Shown here: in pieces, positions 49,227-60,143 of the stretch | How the letters are laid out: every line of letters begins with the position of its first letter | How positions within the stretch are numbered: position 1 is the first letter of the stretch | Assembly: GCA_023436615.1 (NCBI GenBank) | Contig: JAEZIO010000072.1 | Span: 1 to 64,000, forward strand | Reading direction: 5' to 3' | Length of the DNA stretch: 64,000 nt | Source of the DNA: Pseudomonadota bacterium | GTDB taxonomy: Bacteria; Pseudomonadota; Alphaproteobacteria; Sphingomonadales; Sphingomonadaceae | Notes under the pieces: generated by a model | The model's database searches: none | Told to the model about the DNA's origin: nothing | What the model saw: the letters and a program-made list of their open reading frames with translations, nothing else | Position numbers and translations under genes: made by a program

Positions 49227-50219
49227 ATGACCGCAACGGAGGCGATCATGAGCTCCCTTGCTATCCTGACATTTTTCGCGGCCGCGGTGGCCGCTCCGAT
49301 CCAGCCGCCGCCCAATACGAGCGTGTTCGATACGGTCTCGCACGACGTGATCGACCAGACGACACAGGCGGACGACGTTAAGATGCGCAAGGATGACAAC
49401 GATCGCATGACCGTCGCCGTTCGCATCTCCGGGAGCGGCCCTTACCGTTTCCTGGTCGATACCGGCGCCGATCGGACCGCCATTTCGAGTGCGCTGGCTG
49501 CCCGCGTCGGCCTGAGAGTCGGCGAAAAAGCCGCGCTTCATACGATGACCGGCGTCAGCAGCGTCAGGACCGCGACGGTCCCGAGCCTCCAGCTCAGCCG
49601 AAGCGATCTGCGGATTGTCGACGCGCCCGTGCTTGAAGCGGAGAACATGGGCGCCGACGGAATTCTCGGCACCGACTCGCTGCGCTCGCAGCGCGTCGTT
49701 CTCGACTTCGAAAAGAATCTCATGACCATCGTGCCCTCGGCGCAAAAGGTCGTTCCGAAAGAGGAGGGGTCGATCGTCGTAACGGGCCGGCTGAAAAACG
49801 GCCGGCTCATCGTCACCAACGCGGTCGCCGACGGCAACAGCATCACCGTCGTTTTGGACACGGGCTCCGAAGTGAGCGTCGGCAATGAGGCGCTTCGCCG
49901 CCGGCTCGGCAACAGCGGGCTGCTGCGCAGCAATGGCGCGATTCAGCTCGAGTCCGTGACGGGCGAGGTCCTCCAGGGCGAATATTCTTTCGTGAAGAAT
50001 CTCGAGGTCGGAGAGGTCACCCTCGCCAACCTTGCGGTCGTCTTCGCCGACGCCCACACCTTCGACAAGCTCGGGCTCGCTCAACGTCCGGCGCTCCTCC
50101 TGGGAATGAACGCCCTCAAAGCCTTCAGGAAGGTGTCGATCGATTTCGCGAACAAGAAGCTGCGCGTGATGCTGCCGGAGACCGGGAGCATCGACCAATA
50201 TCTTCTCGCATCGAGATAG
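49227..50219 (+). CDS. retropepsin-like aspartic protease, two-DTG type
   Basis: 330 residues from ATG 49227; an ATG at 49248 with GGAGG close upstream is also good and gives a signal peptide at once. The protein has a signal and two copies of the retropepsin-like active site, Asp78 in LVDTGADRT and Asp211 in LDTGSEVS, so both halves of a pepsin-like pair are in one chain. It is probably a periplasmic aspartyl protease. Confidence 0.9.
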   Translation: MTATEAIMSSLAILTFFAAAVAAPIQPPPNTSVFDTVSHDVIDQTTQADDVKMRKDDNDRMTVAVRISGSGPYRFLVDTGADRTAISSALAARVGLRVGEKAALHTMTGVSSVRTATVPSLQLSRSDLRIVDAPVLEAENMGADGILGTDSLRSQRVVLDFEKNLMTIVPSAQKVVPKEEGSIVVTGRLKNGRLIVTNAVADGNSITVVLDTGSEVSVGNEALRRRLGNSGLLRSNGAIQLESVTGEVLQGEYSFVKNLEVGEVTLANLAVVFADAHTFDKLGLAQRPALLLGMNALKAFRKVSIDFANKKLRVMLPETGSIDQYLLASR

Positions 50220-50256
50220 CGCCGGATAGAGTCTGCAGGACCGGCAATCGCAGTGC

Positions 50257-50332
50257 TGGTGAGCCCTGCTGGATTCGAACCAGCGACCTACTGATTAAAA
50301 GTCAGTTGCTCTACCGACTGAGCTAAGGGCCC
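50257..50332 (-). tRNA. tRNA-Lys (anticodon TTT)
   Basis: 76 bases including an encoded CCA. Acceptor GGGCCCT pairs with AGGGCTC (one G-U), D-arm has AGCTCAGTCGGTAGAGC, the anticodon loop is CTTTTAA with TTT, and the T-arm reads GGTTCGAATCC. No integrase gene is near it. Confidence 0.98.
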
Positions 50333-50349
50333 GACCAGCGCCCGTCGCG

Positions 50350-50835
50350 TTACCGCCGCGCCGCCCTGCGGGCAAGGCGATGCGCGAGTTGGCGTACGCT
50401 GTGCGCTCTGTCGAGCCGCCACTCGGGAGCGATGCTGGCGAGCGGGCAAATCACGAAAGCTCGCCCGGTCGCGGCTGGGTGCGGGATGGTCAGACGGCGC
50501 GACCGAAAGCGCCCTCCGCTCCAGTCGATGATGTCGAGGTCGAGCACCCGGCTCCCCCAGCGGCGCCCGCGGCGCCTGCCGAACTCGCGCTCGAGGCTCT
50601 TGAGGGCGCGGAGCATCTCGAGAGGCGGCAACTCGCTCTCGACGAGCGCCGCCGCATTGGCGAAATCGCGGCCGGCCCCGCCATGAGCGCGGTTCAACAG
50701 GATCGGCGATGCATCGAACAAGGTGAAGTCGCGATCGAGCCGGGCGACCGCGGCTTCGACCACCTGCGGCGGCCGGCCGAAGCGGCCATGCGGCCGGTTC
50801 GACCCGATCGCGATTGCGTAAAGTTGGGACACCAC
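50350..50835 (-). CDS. folK: HPPK, folate biosynthesis pyrophosphokinase
   Basis: 161 residues from GTG 50835 with AGGG upstream; GTG 50832 is an alternative. The upstream open frame is the translated repeat. It transfers pyrophosphate to 6-hydroxymethyl-dihydropterin. AIAIGSNRP at the start, LLRALKxLExEFGRxRGRRWGSRVLDLDI and LxIPHPxxxGRAFVICPL at the end are the family signatures. Confidence 0.93.
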   Translation of the reverse strand: MVSQLYAIAIGSNRPHGRFGRPPQVVEAAVARLDRDFTLFDASPILLNRAHGGAGRDFANAAALVESELPPLEMLRALKSLEREFGRRRGRRWGSRVLDLDIIDWSGGRFRSRRLTIPHPAATGRAFVICPLASIAPEWRLDRAHSVRQLAHRLARRAARR

Positions 50836-50844
50836 TATCGCCCT

Positions 50845-50919
50845 GTCATTGCGAGCGGAGCGACGCAATCCAGTCCCGCGCGACCTGGATTGCTTCGTCA
50901 CTGCGTTCCTCGCAATGAC
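50845..50919. repeat. palindromic intergenic repeat, GTCATTGCGAG type
   Basis: A 75-base imperfect palindrome whose outer arms are GTCATTGCGAG and CTCGCAATGAC, with inner arms GCAATCCAG/CTGGATTGC. This repeat type is common in alphaproteobacterial intergenic regions. It fills the space between divergent folK and the glycosylase gene. Only one copy was found in the window. Confidence 0.85.
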
Positions 50920-50924
50920 GGTGC

Positions 50925-51623
50925 GTGATTGAACCGGCCGACCTGTCTCCTGTCCCGCAGGCCGAAGCGCCTCGGGACTGCCCCTTGTGTCCGCGGCTCG
51001 TCCGTTTTCGCGAGGAACTTCGGAGCGCGCATCCAGGCTGGTGGAATGCGCCGGTGCCGGTCTTCGGCGATCCCAACGCCTGGCTCGCGATCGTCGGGCT
51101 CGCACCCGGGAAAAAGGGGGCTAATCGAACGGCGCGACCGTTCACGGGCGACCATTCCGGCGAGATATTCTACTCCACTCTGCTTAAGTTCGGTCTGGCA
51201 GCCGGCGAATATCGCGGCGAGCCGAGCGATGGGCTGACGCTGAAGGGCGCCATCGTCCTTAACGCAGTCAAGTGCGTTCCGCCGGCCAACAAGCCGCTGC
51301 CGCTCGAAGTCGCGACCTGCCGAAGCTACCTCGAGGCAAGCCTGTCCGCGCTTCCGAAAGTGCGGGTAGTGGTCGCCCTCGGCCAGATTGCCCACGTCGC
51401 TTCGGCGCGGCTTCTCGGCCTTCCGCCATCGGCGACCAAATTCGCACATGGGGCCGAGAGCATGGCACCCGATGGACGGATCCTCCTGTCGAGCTATCAT
51501 TGCTCGCGGCAGAACACGAATACAGGCAGGCTGAGCCGCGCCATGTTCGAGAGCGTCTTCGCAAGAGCGCTCGCCTTGGGGGGACAAAACGATGGCCGGC
51601 GAACCGGAAAGCCTTTCGACTGA
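50925..51623 (+). CDS. uracil-DNA glycosylase, family 5 (UDGb)
   Basis: 232 residues from a GTG six bases after the palindrome. Family 5 features are CPLCPRLVRFRE with zinc/iron-sulfur cysteines, AIVGLAPGKKGANRTARPFTGD, VLNAVKCVPPANKP and the SYHCSRQNTNTGRL segment near the C-terminus. It removes uracil, and in some members hypoxanthine or xanthine, from DNA. No Shine-Dalgarno is visible. Its 3' end overlaps the next gene by 32 bases. Confidence 0.92.
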   Translation: MIEPADLSPVPQAEAPRDCPLCPRLVRFREELRSAHPGWWNAPVPVFGDPNAWLAIVGLAPGKKGANRTARPFTGDHSGEIFYSTLLKFGLAAGEYRGEPSDGLTLKGAIVLNAVKCVPPANKPLPLEVATCRSYLEASLSALPKVRVVVALGQIAHVASARLLGLPPSATKFAHGAESMAPDGRILLSSYHCSRQNTNTGRLSRAMFESVFARALALGGQNDGRRTGKPFD

Positions 51624-52238
51624 CGAGCCCCTCCTGCACCGGATCGAGCGGCACGACTTCGACCGGCTGATCATGCTCTCCGACGGTGTCTTTGCCATCG
51701 CGATCACATTGCTCGCCCTCGAGATGAAGCTCCCGGAGCAATGGGACGGTTCGGTCGGCTCGCTGGTTTACGGCGCAGGCCGATCGCTGATCGGCTATGT
51801 CTTCGCGTTCCTGCTCGTCGGCGCCTTCTGGATGGCGCACCGAAGAATGTTCGCGAAGTTCGTCCGAGCCGACCGCATCGTGACTTTGATCAACATACTC
51901 GTCCTGGGTCTGATCGGCCTTGCGCCGTTCGTCGCCAGGCTGATCGCGGAGAAGGGCCCGACGCGGTCGATCCCGGTCTATCTCATGCTCACTGGCACGA
52001 TCTTTGCCAGTTATGCGCTCCTCTACGTCTACGGCGGCCTCCGCACGCTGCTTCACCCGGAGATCGACCGCCGCCGCTGGCGTCGCGAATCCCTTGGGCT
52101 GACCGTCGGAGCGACGATCATTCTTGGTACCGGAATAATAAGCGAGCTTTTCGAGCCGCCTTCGCCTGCGATGCTCTTGTTCGTGGTCGCTGCGGCAGCC
52201 GGCCTTGCGGCGCGGTTCACCCGCGCGAGTCCTTCGCG

Positions 52239-52242
<4 letters not shown>
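51592..52242 (+). CDS. TMEM175-like potassium channel (DUF1211)
   Basis: 216 residues, about six membrane helices, from an ATG with GGGGGA seven bases upstream. The first helix carries the TMEM175 signature LSDGVFAIAITLL (Ser30-Asp-Gly), in which the FSDG-type filter motif has Leu instead of Phe. Bacterial TMEM175 proteins conduct potassium. It overlaps the glycosylase gene by 32 bases in another frame. Confidence 0.88.
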
Positions 52243-53086
<844 letters not shown>

Positions 53087-53090
<4 letters not shown>

Positions 53091-54064
53091 TGCGGGACCT
53101 GTTGCGAGATGCAGTGGAAGCTTCCGCCCCCGGTAAGGATGTGGTCGGCGCGGAGACCGATTGCAACGCGATTCGGGAACAGCGCCTGGACGACCTCGAC
53201 TGCGGCGCGATCATTGGCAGCGCCATACTGCGGCACGACGACCGCCGCATTGCCGATGTAGAAGTTCATGTAGCTCGCAGGGACCAGGTCGCCGTCTTCG
53301 TTCGCGATCGCGCCAGGGGAGGGCAGGGTGACGACGTCGAGCCGCGCTTCGCGAAGCCGGCGCGCGGCGTCGCGATAGATCGCGGCGTTCGGGTCGTCCT
53401 TCGCCGGCGTCGGGATGGCGACGCGGCCGGGCGCGACGAACCGCGCCAGATTATCGACATGACCGTCGGTGTGATCGTTGAGCAGTCCCTCGCCAAGCCA
53501 AACCACCCGGTCGAAACCGAGGTCGCGCTCCAGCGCCTGTTCGACGTCCCGCCGCGACATTCCGGCGTTGCGGTTGGCATTGAGAAGGCACTGCTCGGTC
53601 GTGATCACGGTGCCGCTGCCGTCATGGTCGATTGCGCCGCCTTCCAGGATCCATCCGGCCTGCCGGAAGGACAAGTCGGCCTGCGCCGCGAGGCGGGCGG
53701 CGATCGTGTCGTCGCCGGCGAGCTGGTACTTGCCGCCCCAGCCGTTGAACCGGAAGCCTTGCGCCCGCCGCTCCCGGCCCGATCCGAGGGCGATCGGCCC
53801 TGTATCGCGCAGCCAGATGTCGCCGAACGGCTCAACGACCACCTCGGCGAACGGCGCGAGTTCGCGCGCGCTCGCCGCCGCGTCCTCATGAGCGGCGACG
53901 AGCCAAACCCGCTCGCCCTTGCCGCCGGCATGAACGGCGGCAGCGAATGCGGCGACTTCGCGCTCCGCGTCCTTGAGGTCCGAAAGCCAGAGCTCTGGAT
54001 CGGACGGGAACCCGATCCACACGCCCTCGTGGGCGGCCCATTCAGGGAGAGGAGGGCTCGTCAT
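53087..54064 (-). CDS. aguA: agmatine deiminase
   Basis: 325 residues from ATG 54064; the longer frame is antisense to the S9 peptidase. It converts agmatine to N-carbamoylputrescine. IWLRDTGP, the NDHTDGHVDN acidic-histidine motif, and the catalytic Cys318 in GGGSFHCISQQ are present. With aguB it forms the two-step agmatine-to-putrescine route. Confidence 0.95.
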
Positions 54065-54166
54065 CGGGGCGCGCCTAGCAACGGGGTTGCCTCGCGCCAA
54101 GGCAGCCGTTTGTTTTTGAAGCCGTATCTGGCAAGCTCCCGATGTGCCGAACGCTCCGGCGGGGGA

Positions 54167-56161
54167 ATGAAAGTGAAGAATTGGTATTTGGTCACCGCCG
54201 CGCTCGCCGCGGCCATGGCCGCGTCCGTGCACGCACAATCCACGCATAGCCTGGCGGAAGACGCCGCGGCGTTTGGCGCTCGCGAAGCCGTCAGCGCGCC
54301 GAAGCTGTCTCCGGACGGATCGCGGGTCCTCTACATTACGCCAGGGCCGGGGCCGAGAAGCTTCGCGGTGATCTCGAACCTCGAGAACGGCAAGAGCAGC
54401 GTGATGACGAGTGCCGACGGCGCTCCGGAAATCCTTCGCTGGTGCAATTTTTCGGCCTTCGACCGCGCCGTCTGCCAGGTCACTGCGCTGACTCACCAGA
54501 CGAGCCGAATCATTGGCTTCTCCAGGCTTATTTCGATGAACACCGACGGCACCGACGGGAAGCTGCTCGGCCAGAACGACAGCTTCTACGACGAGTACCT
54601 GCGGCAGACGGACGCCGAGGTGCTCGACTGGCGGGGCGGGCGCGACGGCAAGGTGCTGATGGAGCGGATCTACATTCCGCAGGGCGGCCGCGCCGCCATC
54701 GAAAGCCGGCTTGCCCGCACGAAGAGTGGGTTAGGGGTCGACCTCGTCGATACCCGCACCTTGCAGCCGACGACGGTCGAGGCGCCGCGCAACGAAGCGT
54801 CGCATTACATGACTGACGGCCGCGGAAATGTCCGCGTCATGGCGGTCGTGGAAACCGCGAGCACCGGCCGGCTTAGCGGCCGCTTGAAGTATTTCTATCG
54901 CACGAAGGACTCGCGCGATTGGAAGGCGCTTGTCGAATTCGCCGAGTTCGACGACCAGGTGCAGCCGCTCGCGGTCGATGCCGAAATCGACTCGCTCTAC
55001 ATGCTGAAGAAGAAGGACGGCCGCCGCGCGCTTTATACCGTGAAGCTGGACGGAAGCCGGGTGGAAACCCTGATCGCTTCCAATCCGCGCGTCGACATCG
55101 ATGGGATCGAACGAGTCGGCGAGGGAAACCGCGTCATCGGCTATTCCTACACGGACGAGACCGGAAAGGTTGAGTATTTCGACCCCACGTTCAAGGCGCT
55201 TTCGGAGTCGCTTTCTCGCGCGCTGCCGAACTTGCCGATCGTGAACTTTGTCGATGCGAACCAGGATGCTGGCAAGCTGCTGATCTTCGCCGGGAGCGAC
55301 AACGACCCTGGCCGCTTCTACCTGTTCGACCGCGACACCAAGCATCTCAATGAAGCGATGCTCGAGCGACCGCAGCTGGAAGGCCGGACGCTGGCGCGCG
55401 TGAAGCCGGTCTCGATCCCGGCACCCGACGGCGCGCGGATTCCGGCATACCTGACGCTTCCGCCCGGAAAGGAAAGTGCGAGGAACCTGCCCGCCGTGGT
55501 CTTCCCGCACGGCGGTCCGAGCTCGCGCGATTATTGGGGCTTCGACTGGATGTCGCAGTTCCTGGCTGCGCGCGGCTATGCGGTGCTTCAGCCGCAATAT
55601 CGCGGCTCGGCCGGCTTCGGCGACGACTGGCTGAACGATAATGCGCTTCGCAACTGGCGGGCGGCTATGGCCGACATCTCGACGTCTGCGAGGTGGCTCG
55701 CATCCGAGGGAATTGCCGATGCCAAGCGCATCGGCATCGTCGGCTGGTCGTACGGCGGCTATGCGGCCCTCCAGTCCGCGGCGCTCGATCCGCAACTCTA
55801 CAAGGCGGTCGTCGCGATCGCACCCGTGACCGACCTGTCGATGCTCAAGGAAGACGCACAGGGCTATACTATTGCCGGCCTCGTCGCGAAGGACGTGGGA
55901 TCCGGCACGAACGTCGCGGAAGGATCGCCGCTGCGGCGTGCGGCCGCGATACGGGCGCCCGTGCTATTGGTTCACGGCGATCTCGACGCGAACGTTGCTT
56001 TCCGTCACTCGGAAAAGATGGAAGCCGCACTTCGCGCGGCCGGCGGGCAGGTGGAGTTGCTCCAATACAAGGGACTGGACCACCAGCTGCGCGATTCGCG
56101 GGTGCGCGCCGAGTTCCTGTCGCGCATGGGCCAGCTGCTGGAGCGGACCATCGGGCGCTGA
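54167..56161 (+). CDS. S9 family peptidase (acylaminoacyl/dipeptidyl-peptidase type)
   Basis: 664 residues from ATG 54167; a GTG at 54173 has better spacing to GGGGGA. The open frame runs far upstream, but that is antisense to aguA. A signal peptide ends near VHAQ. A WD-like propeller is followed by an alpha/beta-hydrolase domain with Ser528 in GWSYGGY, Asp607 in HGDLDANVA and His639 in GLDHQLR. Secreted or periplasmic peptidase; substrate not known. Confidence 0.92.
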   Translation: MKVKNWYLVTAALAAAMAASVHAQSTHSLAEDAAAFGAREAVSAPKLSPDGSRVLYITPGPGPRSFAVISNLENGKSSVMTSADGAPEILRWCNFSAFDRAVCQVTALTHQTSRIIGFSRLISMNTDGTDGKLLGQNDSFYDEYLRQTDAEVLDWRGGRDGKVLMERIYIPQGGRAAIESRLARTKSGLGVDLVDTRTLQPTTVEAPRNEASHYMTDGRGNVRVMAVVETASTGRLSGRLKYFYRTKDSRDWKALVEFAEFDDQVQPLAVDAEIDSLYMLKKKDGRRALYTVKLDGSRVETLIASNPRVDIDGIERVGEGNRVIGYSYTDETGKVEYFDPTFKALSESLSRALPNLPIVNFVDANQDAGKLLIFAGSDNDPGRFYLFDRDTKHLNEAMLERPQLEGRTLARVKPVSIPAPDGARIPAYLTLPPGKESARNLPAVVFPHGGPSSRDYWGFDWMSQFLAARGYAVLQPQYRGSAGFGDDWLNDNALRNWRAAMADISTSARWLASEGIADAKRIGIVGWSYGGYAALQSAALDPQLYKAVVAIAPVTDLSMLKEDAQGYTIAGLVAKDVGSGTNVAEGSPLRRAAAIRAPVLLVHGDLDANVAFRHSEKMEAALRAAGGQVELLQYKGLDHQLRDSRVRAEFLSRMGQLLERTIGR

Positions 56162-56165
56162 TGCG

Positions 56166-56194
56166 AAAAAGGGCGGCCCCGCGGGACCGCCCTT
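56166..56194 (-). terminator. intrinsic terminator of rpsD
   Basis: On the minus strand, GGGCGG and CCGCCC arms (extended through CCC/GGG) are followed by TTTTT. It lies just past the rpsD stop and also after the S9 peptidase stop, so it may serve both strands. Confidence 0.7.
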
Positions 56195-56217
56195 CGAAAT
56201 GCTGAGCTGACGCCCGA

Positions 56218-56832
56218 TCAGCGCGAATAGAATTCGATAACCAGGTTCGGCTCCATGCGGACGGGGTAGGGCACTTCGTCCAGCGTCGGTACGCGCGTGA
56301 AGCTGACCTTCGACGTTCCGTCGGGAACGACGTAGTCGGGAACGTCGCGCTCGGCGAGGCTCTGCGCCTCGATCACGAGGGCCATCTCCTGCGCCTTCGG
56401 CCCGAGCTCGATCACGTCGCCGACGTTCACGCGCCGCGAGGCGATGTTGCACTTCACGCCGTTGACTCGGATGTGGCCGTGGCTGACCAGCTGGCGAGCC
56501 GCCCAGATCGTCGGTGCAAATTTCGCCCGGTATACGATCATGTCGAGCCGGCGCTCGAGCAGGCCGATGAGGTTCTGCGACGCGTCGCCCTTCATCGCGC
56601 TCGCTTCGGTGTAGGTGCGCTTGAACTGCTTCTCGGTGATGTCGCCGTAATAGCCCTTCAGCTTCTGCTTGGCGCGCAGCTGGATGCCGAAGTCGGACAG
56701 CTTGCCCTTGCGCCGCTGGCCGTGCTGGCCGGGGCCATATTCCCGGCGGTTGACCGGACTCTTGGGCCGCCCGAAGACGTTCTCGCCCATGCGGCGGTCG
56801 AGTTTGTACTTGGCGCTGGTGCGCTTGCTCAC
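56218..56832 (-). CDS. rpsD: 30S ribosomal protein S4
   Basis: 204 residues from GTG 56832 with GGAG seven bases upstream; the ATG further up would give a non-family leader. [19 protein letters not shown] is the typical N-terminus. The S4 RNA-binding domain [11 protein letters not shown] ... [12 protein letters not shown] is intact. S4 nucleates 30S assembly. A terminator follows. Confidence 0.98.
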   Translation of the reverse strand: MSKRTSAKYKLDRRMGENVFGRPKSPVNRREYGPGQHGQRRKGKLSDFGIQLRAKQKLKGYYGDITEKQFKRTYTEASAMKGDASQNLIGLLERRLDMIVYRAKFAPTIWAARQLVSHGHIRVNGVKCNIASRRVNVGDVIELGPKAQEMALVIEAQSLAERDVPDYVVPDGTSKVSFTRVPTLDEVPYPVRMEPNLVIEFYSR

Positions 56833-56986
56833 GTCAATTCTCCAATTTGCTACTGCCGTTGTCCCGGACCGCACCATGAAGCCTGTGCCTCACGCGATCG
56901 CCGCTTCACCGGGAATGCGGGATCAATTGCGAGCGGCGCACCTAGTGGAGCGCCGCCCCAACGTCAACTTCAGGCCTGACCGCGTG

Positions 56987-57226
56987 TCAGCGGCGAAGCG
57001 CCGTCCGGCTCCTGATGAAGCAGTCTTCCGGTTCGCCGTTCTTGAGCTGGATCAGCGTCCGCTGGACCTCCGCGTCCGTGCGACAGTCCGGAAGCTTGAC
57101 GGGCCGCAGGTCCTTGTCGGTCACGGCGGTCGGGCCGCGCGCATTGTCGGGCAGGACGTTATTTGCCTCGCCAAGCGACTGGCCGGGAGCTCCCGCCAGC
57201 ATGATAAGCATGAGAAGGTTCAGCAT
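56987..57226 (-). CDS. small secreted protein of unknown function
   Basis: 79 residues from an ATG preceded by GGAGGAGAG. The signal peptide is short (MLNLLMLIMLAGAPG). The mature part has two cysteines (DCRTDAEV ... EPEDCFIR). No family is recognised. The strong ribosome-binding site and signal peptide make it likely to be real. Confidence 0.65.
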   Translation of the reverse strand: MLNLLMLIMLAGAPGQSLGEANNVLPDNARGPTAVTDKDLRPVKLPDCRTDAEVQRTLIQLKNGEPEDCFIRSRTALRR

Positions 57227-57311
57227 CGCCGCTCTCCTCCGGGCACAACGCGAGGATAATGCGCCTCGCGGCGCTTATCGGCAATGCTTTCCAGCAGGCC
57301 TTGGCTGATGC

Positions 57312-57581
57312 TTAGCTGGGCCCGCCCGACGCTCGAGTGACCGAATCCGGGTTCATCGTGCCGCGGTCGCCGACGGAGCGCAGCGTACGCTGTGTTTCGT
57401 CCTCGACCATCTTCCACTCCGACGCCTTCATGCATACGCGCTTCGAGCGGGCGAAGTGAGAGCCGGTGTCGGCGTCGCCGATTCGCTTGCAGACCATCTT
57501 GTCTTCGACAGGCGGCTTCTGTGCGACGGCCGCGGTGTGGATAGATGCGATCGCCAGTGCCGCGATGCCGATTATGCGCAT
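57312..57581 (-). CDS. small secreted protein with Cys-DTGS-Cys motif, paralogue of the gene at 2053-2319
   Basis: 89 residues from ATG 57581 with GGGGAG upstream. The signal peptide ends near AVAQ. The core MVCKRIGDADTGSHFARSKRVC repeats the Cys-(D/E)TGS-Cys pattern of the protein at 2053-2319, followed by an EDETQRTL helix. It has no known function. Confidence 0.75.
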   Translation of the reverse strand: MRIIGIAALAIASIHTAAVAQKPPVEDKMVCKRIGDADTGSHFARSKRVCMKASEWKMVEDETQRTLRSVGDRGTMNPDSVTRASGGPS

Positions 57582-57655
57582 TTCCGAAAGCTCCCCGCTC
57601 GAGTCAGGCAAGCAGAATAACGCCGGGCGTGGAAAACACAAAACAGATTGTTTTT

Positions 57656-58384
57656 TCAGCGTGTTCGCTTTGGTTCGACAAGGGCGCGGATGACTCCCCG
57701 AACGGCCTTGACCTCGCGCGAGGACCAGCGAGGCTTGGTGAAGATCGTCCGAAGCGTGTTCTTGGTCGCCTGCGTTCGCGACGGCGGGTGGAAATAGCCC
57801 TTGTGTTCCAGCGACTGCTCGAGCTGAACGATCATTCCTTCCACGTCAGCATGGGGAGCCGGAGGTTCCAGCTCCTTGGCCGGCGGGACCGCCAGCTTGC
57901 CCGTCTTCGACCATTCATAGGCGAGCAAGATCACCGCCTGGGCGAGATTCAGCGAGCCGAATTGCGGGTTGATCGGAACCGTGACGATGGCGTTGGCGAG
58001 GGCGACCTCCTCGGTCTCGAGCCCGGAGCGCTCGGCGCCGAAGAGGATGGCACACCGGCCGTTAGACCCTGCGATCTCCAGCGCCATCTTGGCGGGCTCG
58101 AGGACCGGCATGACGAGGTCCCGGCGTCGGACCGTCGAGGCATAGATGTTCGCGCAATCCGCCACCGCGTCCTGAACGCTTTCGAACACTTCAGCACGCT
58201 CGAGGACCTCGTCGGCGCCGCTTGCGGCCGGCCCGGCGGAGGGATTCGGCCATCCATCCCGCGGACTGACGAGGCGCATGTCCGTCAGCCCGAAATTGAG
58301 CATCGCCCGCGCCGCCTTGCCGATGTTTTCCCCGAGCTGCGGACGGACAAGGACGATGACGGGCTTTTGGGGGCTAGCTCCCAT
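57656..58384 (-). CDS. trmJ: tRNA (cytidine/uridine-2'-O)-methyltransferase TrmJ
   Basis: 242 residues from ATG 58384. The SPOUT fold shows [22 protein letters not shown] at the N-terminus and the SAM-binding knot [14 protein letters not shown] ... [13 protein letters not shown]. TrmJ methylates position 32 of tRNAs. It overlaps nrdR by 11 bases. Confidence 0.93.
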   Translation of the reverse strand: MGASPQKPVIVLVRPQLGENIGKAARAMLNFGLTDMRLVSPRDGWPNPSAGPAASGADEVLERAEVFESVQDAVADCANIYASTVRRRDLVMPVLEPAKMALEIAGSNGRCAILFGAERSGLETEEVALANAIVTVPINPQFGSLNLAQAVILLAYEWSKTGKLAVPPAKELEPPAPHADVEGMIVQLEQSLEHKGYFHPPSRTQATKNTLRTIFTKPRWSSREVKAVRGVIRALVEPKRTR

Positions 58385-58826
58385 CGCCGACTGCACCCGC
58401 GATCTCCGCGAAATCGCCGGGCTCGCTGAAGTCCTTGTAGACGCTCGCGAAGCGGATGTAGGCGACGTGGTCGAGGGCCTTTAGCCCGTCCATGACCGCC
58501 TCGCCGATCTGCGTCGTGGTCACTTCGTCGCCGCGCGTTTCCAGCTGGCGCTGTATCGAGGTGATCAGCCGCTCGACGCGCTCCGGAGTTATGTCGCGCT
58601 TCCGACAGGCGATCGCCACCGACCGCTCGAGCTTGCCCCGGTCGAAGGGCTCGCGCTCGCCGTTCTTCTTGACCACGGTCAGGTCGCGTAGCTGAACCCG
58701 CTCGAAAGTCGTGAAGCGCGCGCCGCATTCCTCGCACTGCCGCCGCCTCCGGATCGCCGCTCCATCCTCCGACGGGCGGCTGTCCTTCACCTGGCTCGCT
58801 TCATGCGCGCAGAACGGACAGCGCAT
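58374..58826 (-). CDS. nrdR: ribonucleotide reductase regulator NrdR
   Basis: 150 residues. The N-terminal zinc ribbon has CPFC and CEEC pairs. An ATP-cone follows ([19 protein letters not shown]). NrdR represses ribonucleotide reductase genes in response to dATP. It lies seven bases after glyA, an order seen widely in proteobacteria. Confidence 0.96.
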   Translation of the reverse strand: MRCPFCAHEASQVKDSRPSEDGAAIRRRRQCEECGARFTTFERVQLRDLTVVKKNGEREPFDRGKLERSVAIACRKRDITPERVERLITSIQRQLETRGDEVTTTQIGEAVMDGLKALDHVAYIRFASVYKDFSEPGDFAEIAGAVGDGS

Positions 58827-58832
58827 GAGCGG

Positions 58833-60143
58833 CTATGCGTCCGGATAGATGGGGAAACGTGCGCACAGGTCGCGAACGCGCTCCTTCACGCGCGCTTCGA
58901 CGTCGCCGTTATTGTCGATGCCGTTCGCGCCCAGCCCGTCGAGCACGTCGGCGACCATGTCCGCGATCTCGCGGAACTCGGCCTCGCCGAAGCCGCGCGT
59001 CGTTCCCGCAGGCGAACCGACACGGATCCCGCTGGTCTTTACCGGCGGCAGCGGGTCGAACGGCACCCCGTTCTTGTTGCAGGTGATCCCGGCACGCTCG
59101 AGGCTCTCGTCCGCGTCCTTGCCCGTGAGGCCAAGCGGGCGAAGGTCGACGAGCGCGAGGTGGGTGTCGGTACCACCCGCGACGAGGTCGGCGCCGCGTT
59201 CCTTGAGGCGATTGGCGAGCGTCTTCGCGTTGGCGATGACAGCCTTGGCGTAGGTCTTGAACTCAGGCTGCAGCGCCTCGCCGAAGGCGACGGCTTTCGC
59301 GGCGATGACATGCATCAGAGGGCCGCCCTGCAGGCCCGGGAACACGGCGGAGTTGATCTTCTTCGCGATCGCTTCGTCGTCGGTCAGGACCATCCCTCCG
59401 CGCGGTCCGCGAAGCGTCTTGTGCGTCGTCGTCGTGACGACGTGGGCGTGGCCGAACGGGCTCGGGTGCTCGCCGGCGGCCACGAGGCCCGCGAAATGCG
59501 CCATGTCGACGAACAGGTAGGCGCCGACCTCGTCGCAGATCGCGCGGAAGCGTGCGAAGTCGAGGTGCCGCGGATAGGCCGAGCCGCCGCAGATGATCAT
59601 TTTCGGCTTGTGCTCTTTCGCCAGCGCCAGGACCTCGTCAAAGTCCACGAGATGATCGTCGGGGCGGACGCCGTACTGGACCGCATCGAACCATTTGCCC
59701 GACTGGGCCGGAGGCGCGCCGTGCGTCAGGTGACCGCCGGCCGCGAGGCTCATGCCCATGATCGTGTCGCCGGGCTGCAGCAGGGCCATCATCACCGCGC
59801 CGTTCGCCTGCGCTCCCGAATGCGGCTGGACGTTGGCGAAAGCGCAGCCGAACAATTGCTTAGCACGCTCGATCGCGAGGCTCTCAACCGAATCCGACGG
59901 CCCGCAGCCCTGGTAGTAGCGGCGGCCGGGATAGCCTTCGGCATATTTGTTGGTGAGCACCGAGCCTTGCGCCTCGAGAACCGCGCGGCTCACGATATTC
60001 TCCGACGCGATCAGCTCGATCTGCGTCTGCTCGCGGCGGAGCTCGGCCTTGATCGCAACCGCCACCGCGGGATCGGCGTCGCCGAGACGGTCGCTGAAAA
60101 AGCCCTTGGGCTGCACGTCGTTCAGATTGGCTGCGCTGGCCAT
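58833..60143 (-). CDS. glyA: serine hydroxymethyltransferase
   Basis: 436 residues from ATG 60143, which overlaps the rpiB stop (TGATG). PLP enzyme that converts serine and THF to glycine and methylene-[17 protein letters not shown], the PLP Lys region [14 protein letters not shown] and [10 protein letters not shown] are typical. First step of one-carbon supply in this unit with rpiB, nrdR and trmJ. Confidence 0.97.
   Translation of the reverse strand: MASAANLNDVQPKGFFSDRLGDADPAVAVAIKAELRREQTQIELIASENIVSRAVLEAQGSVLTNKYAEGYPGRRYYQGCGPSDSVESLAIERAKQLFGCAFANVQPHSGAQANGAVMMALLQPGDTIMGMSLAAGGHLTHGAPPAQSGKWFDAVQYGVRPDDHLVDFDEVLALAKEHKPKMIICGGSAYPRHLDFARFRAICDEVGAYLFVDMAHFAGLVAAGEHPSPFGHAHVVTTTTHKTLRGPRGGMVLTDDEAIAKKINSAVFPGLQGGPLMHVIAAKAVAFGEALQPEFKTYAKAVIANAKTLANRLKERGADLVAGGTDTHLALVDLRPLGLTGKDADESLERAGITCNKNGVPFDPLPPVKTSGIRVGSPAGTTRGFGEAEFREIADMVADVLDGLGANGIDNNGDVEARVKERVRDLCARFPIYPDA

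Noticed and set aside
50257..50332. tRNA-Lys as an integration site of a mobile element
   Set aside because: No integrase, direct repeat of the tRNA end or composition change on either side.
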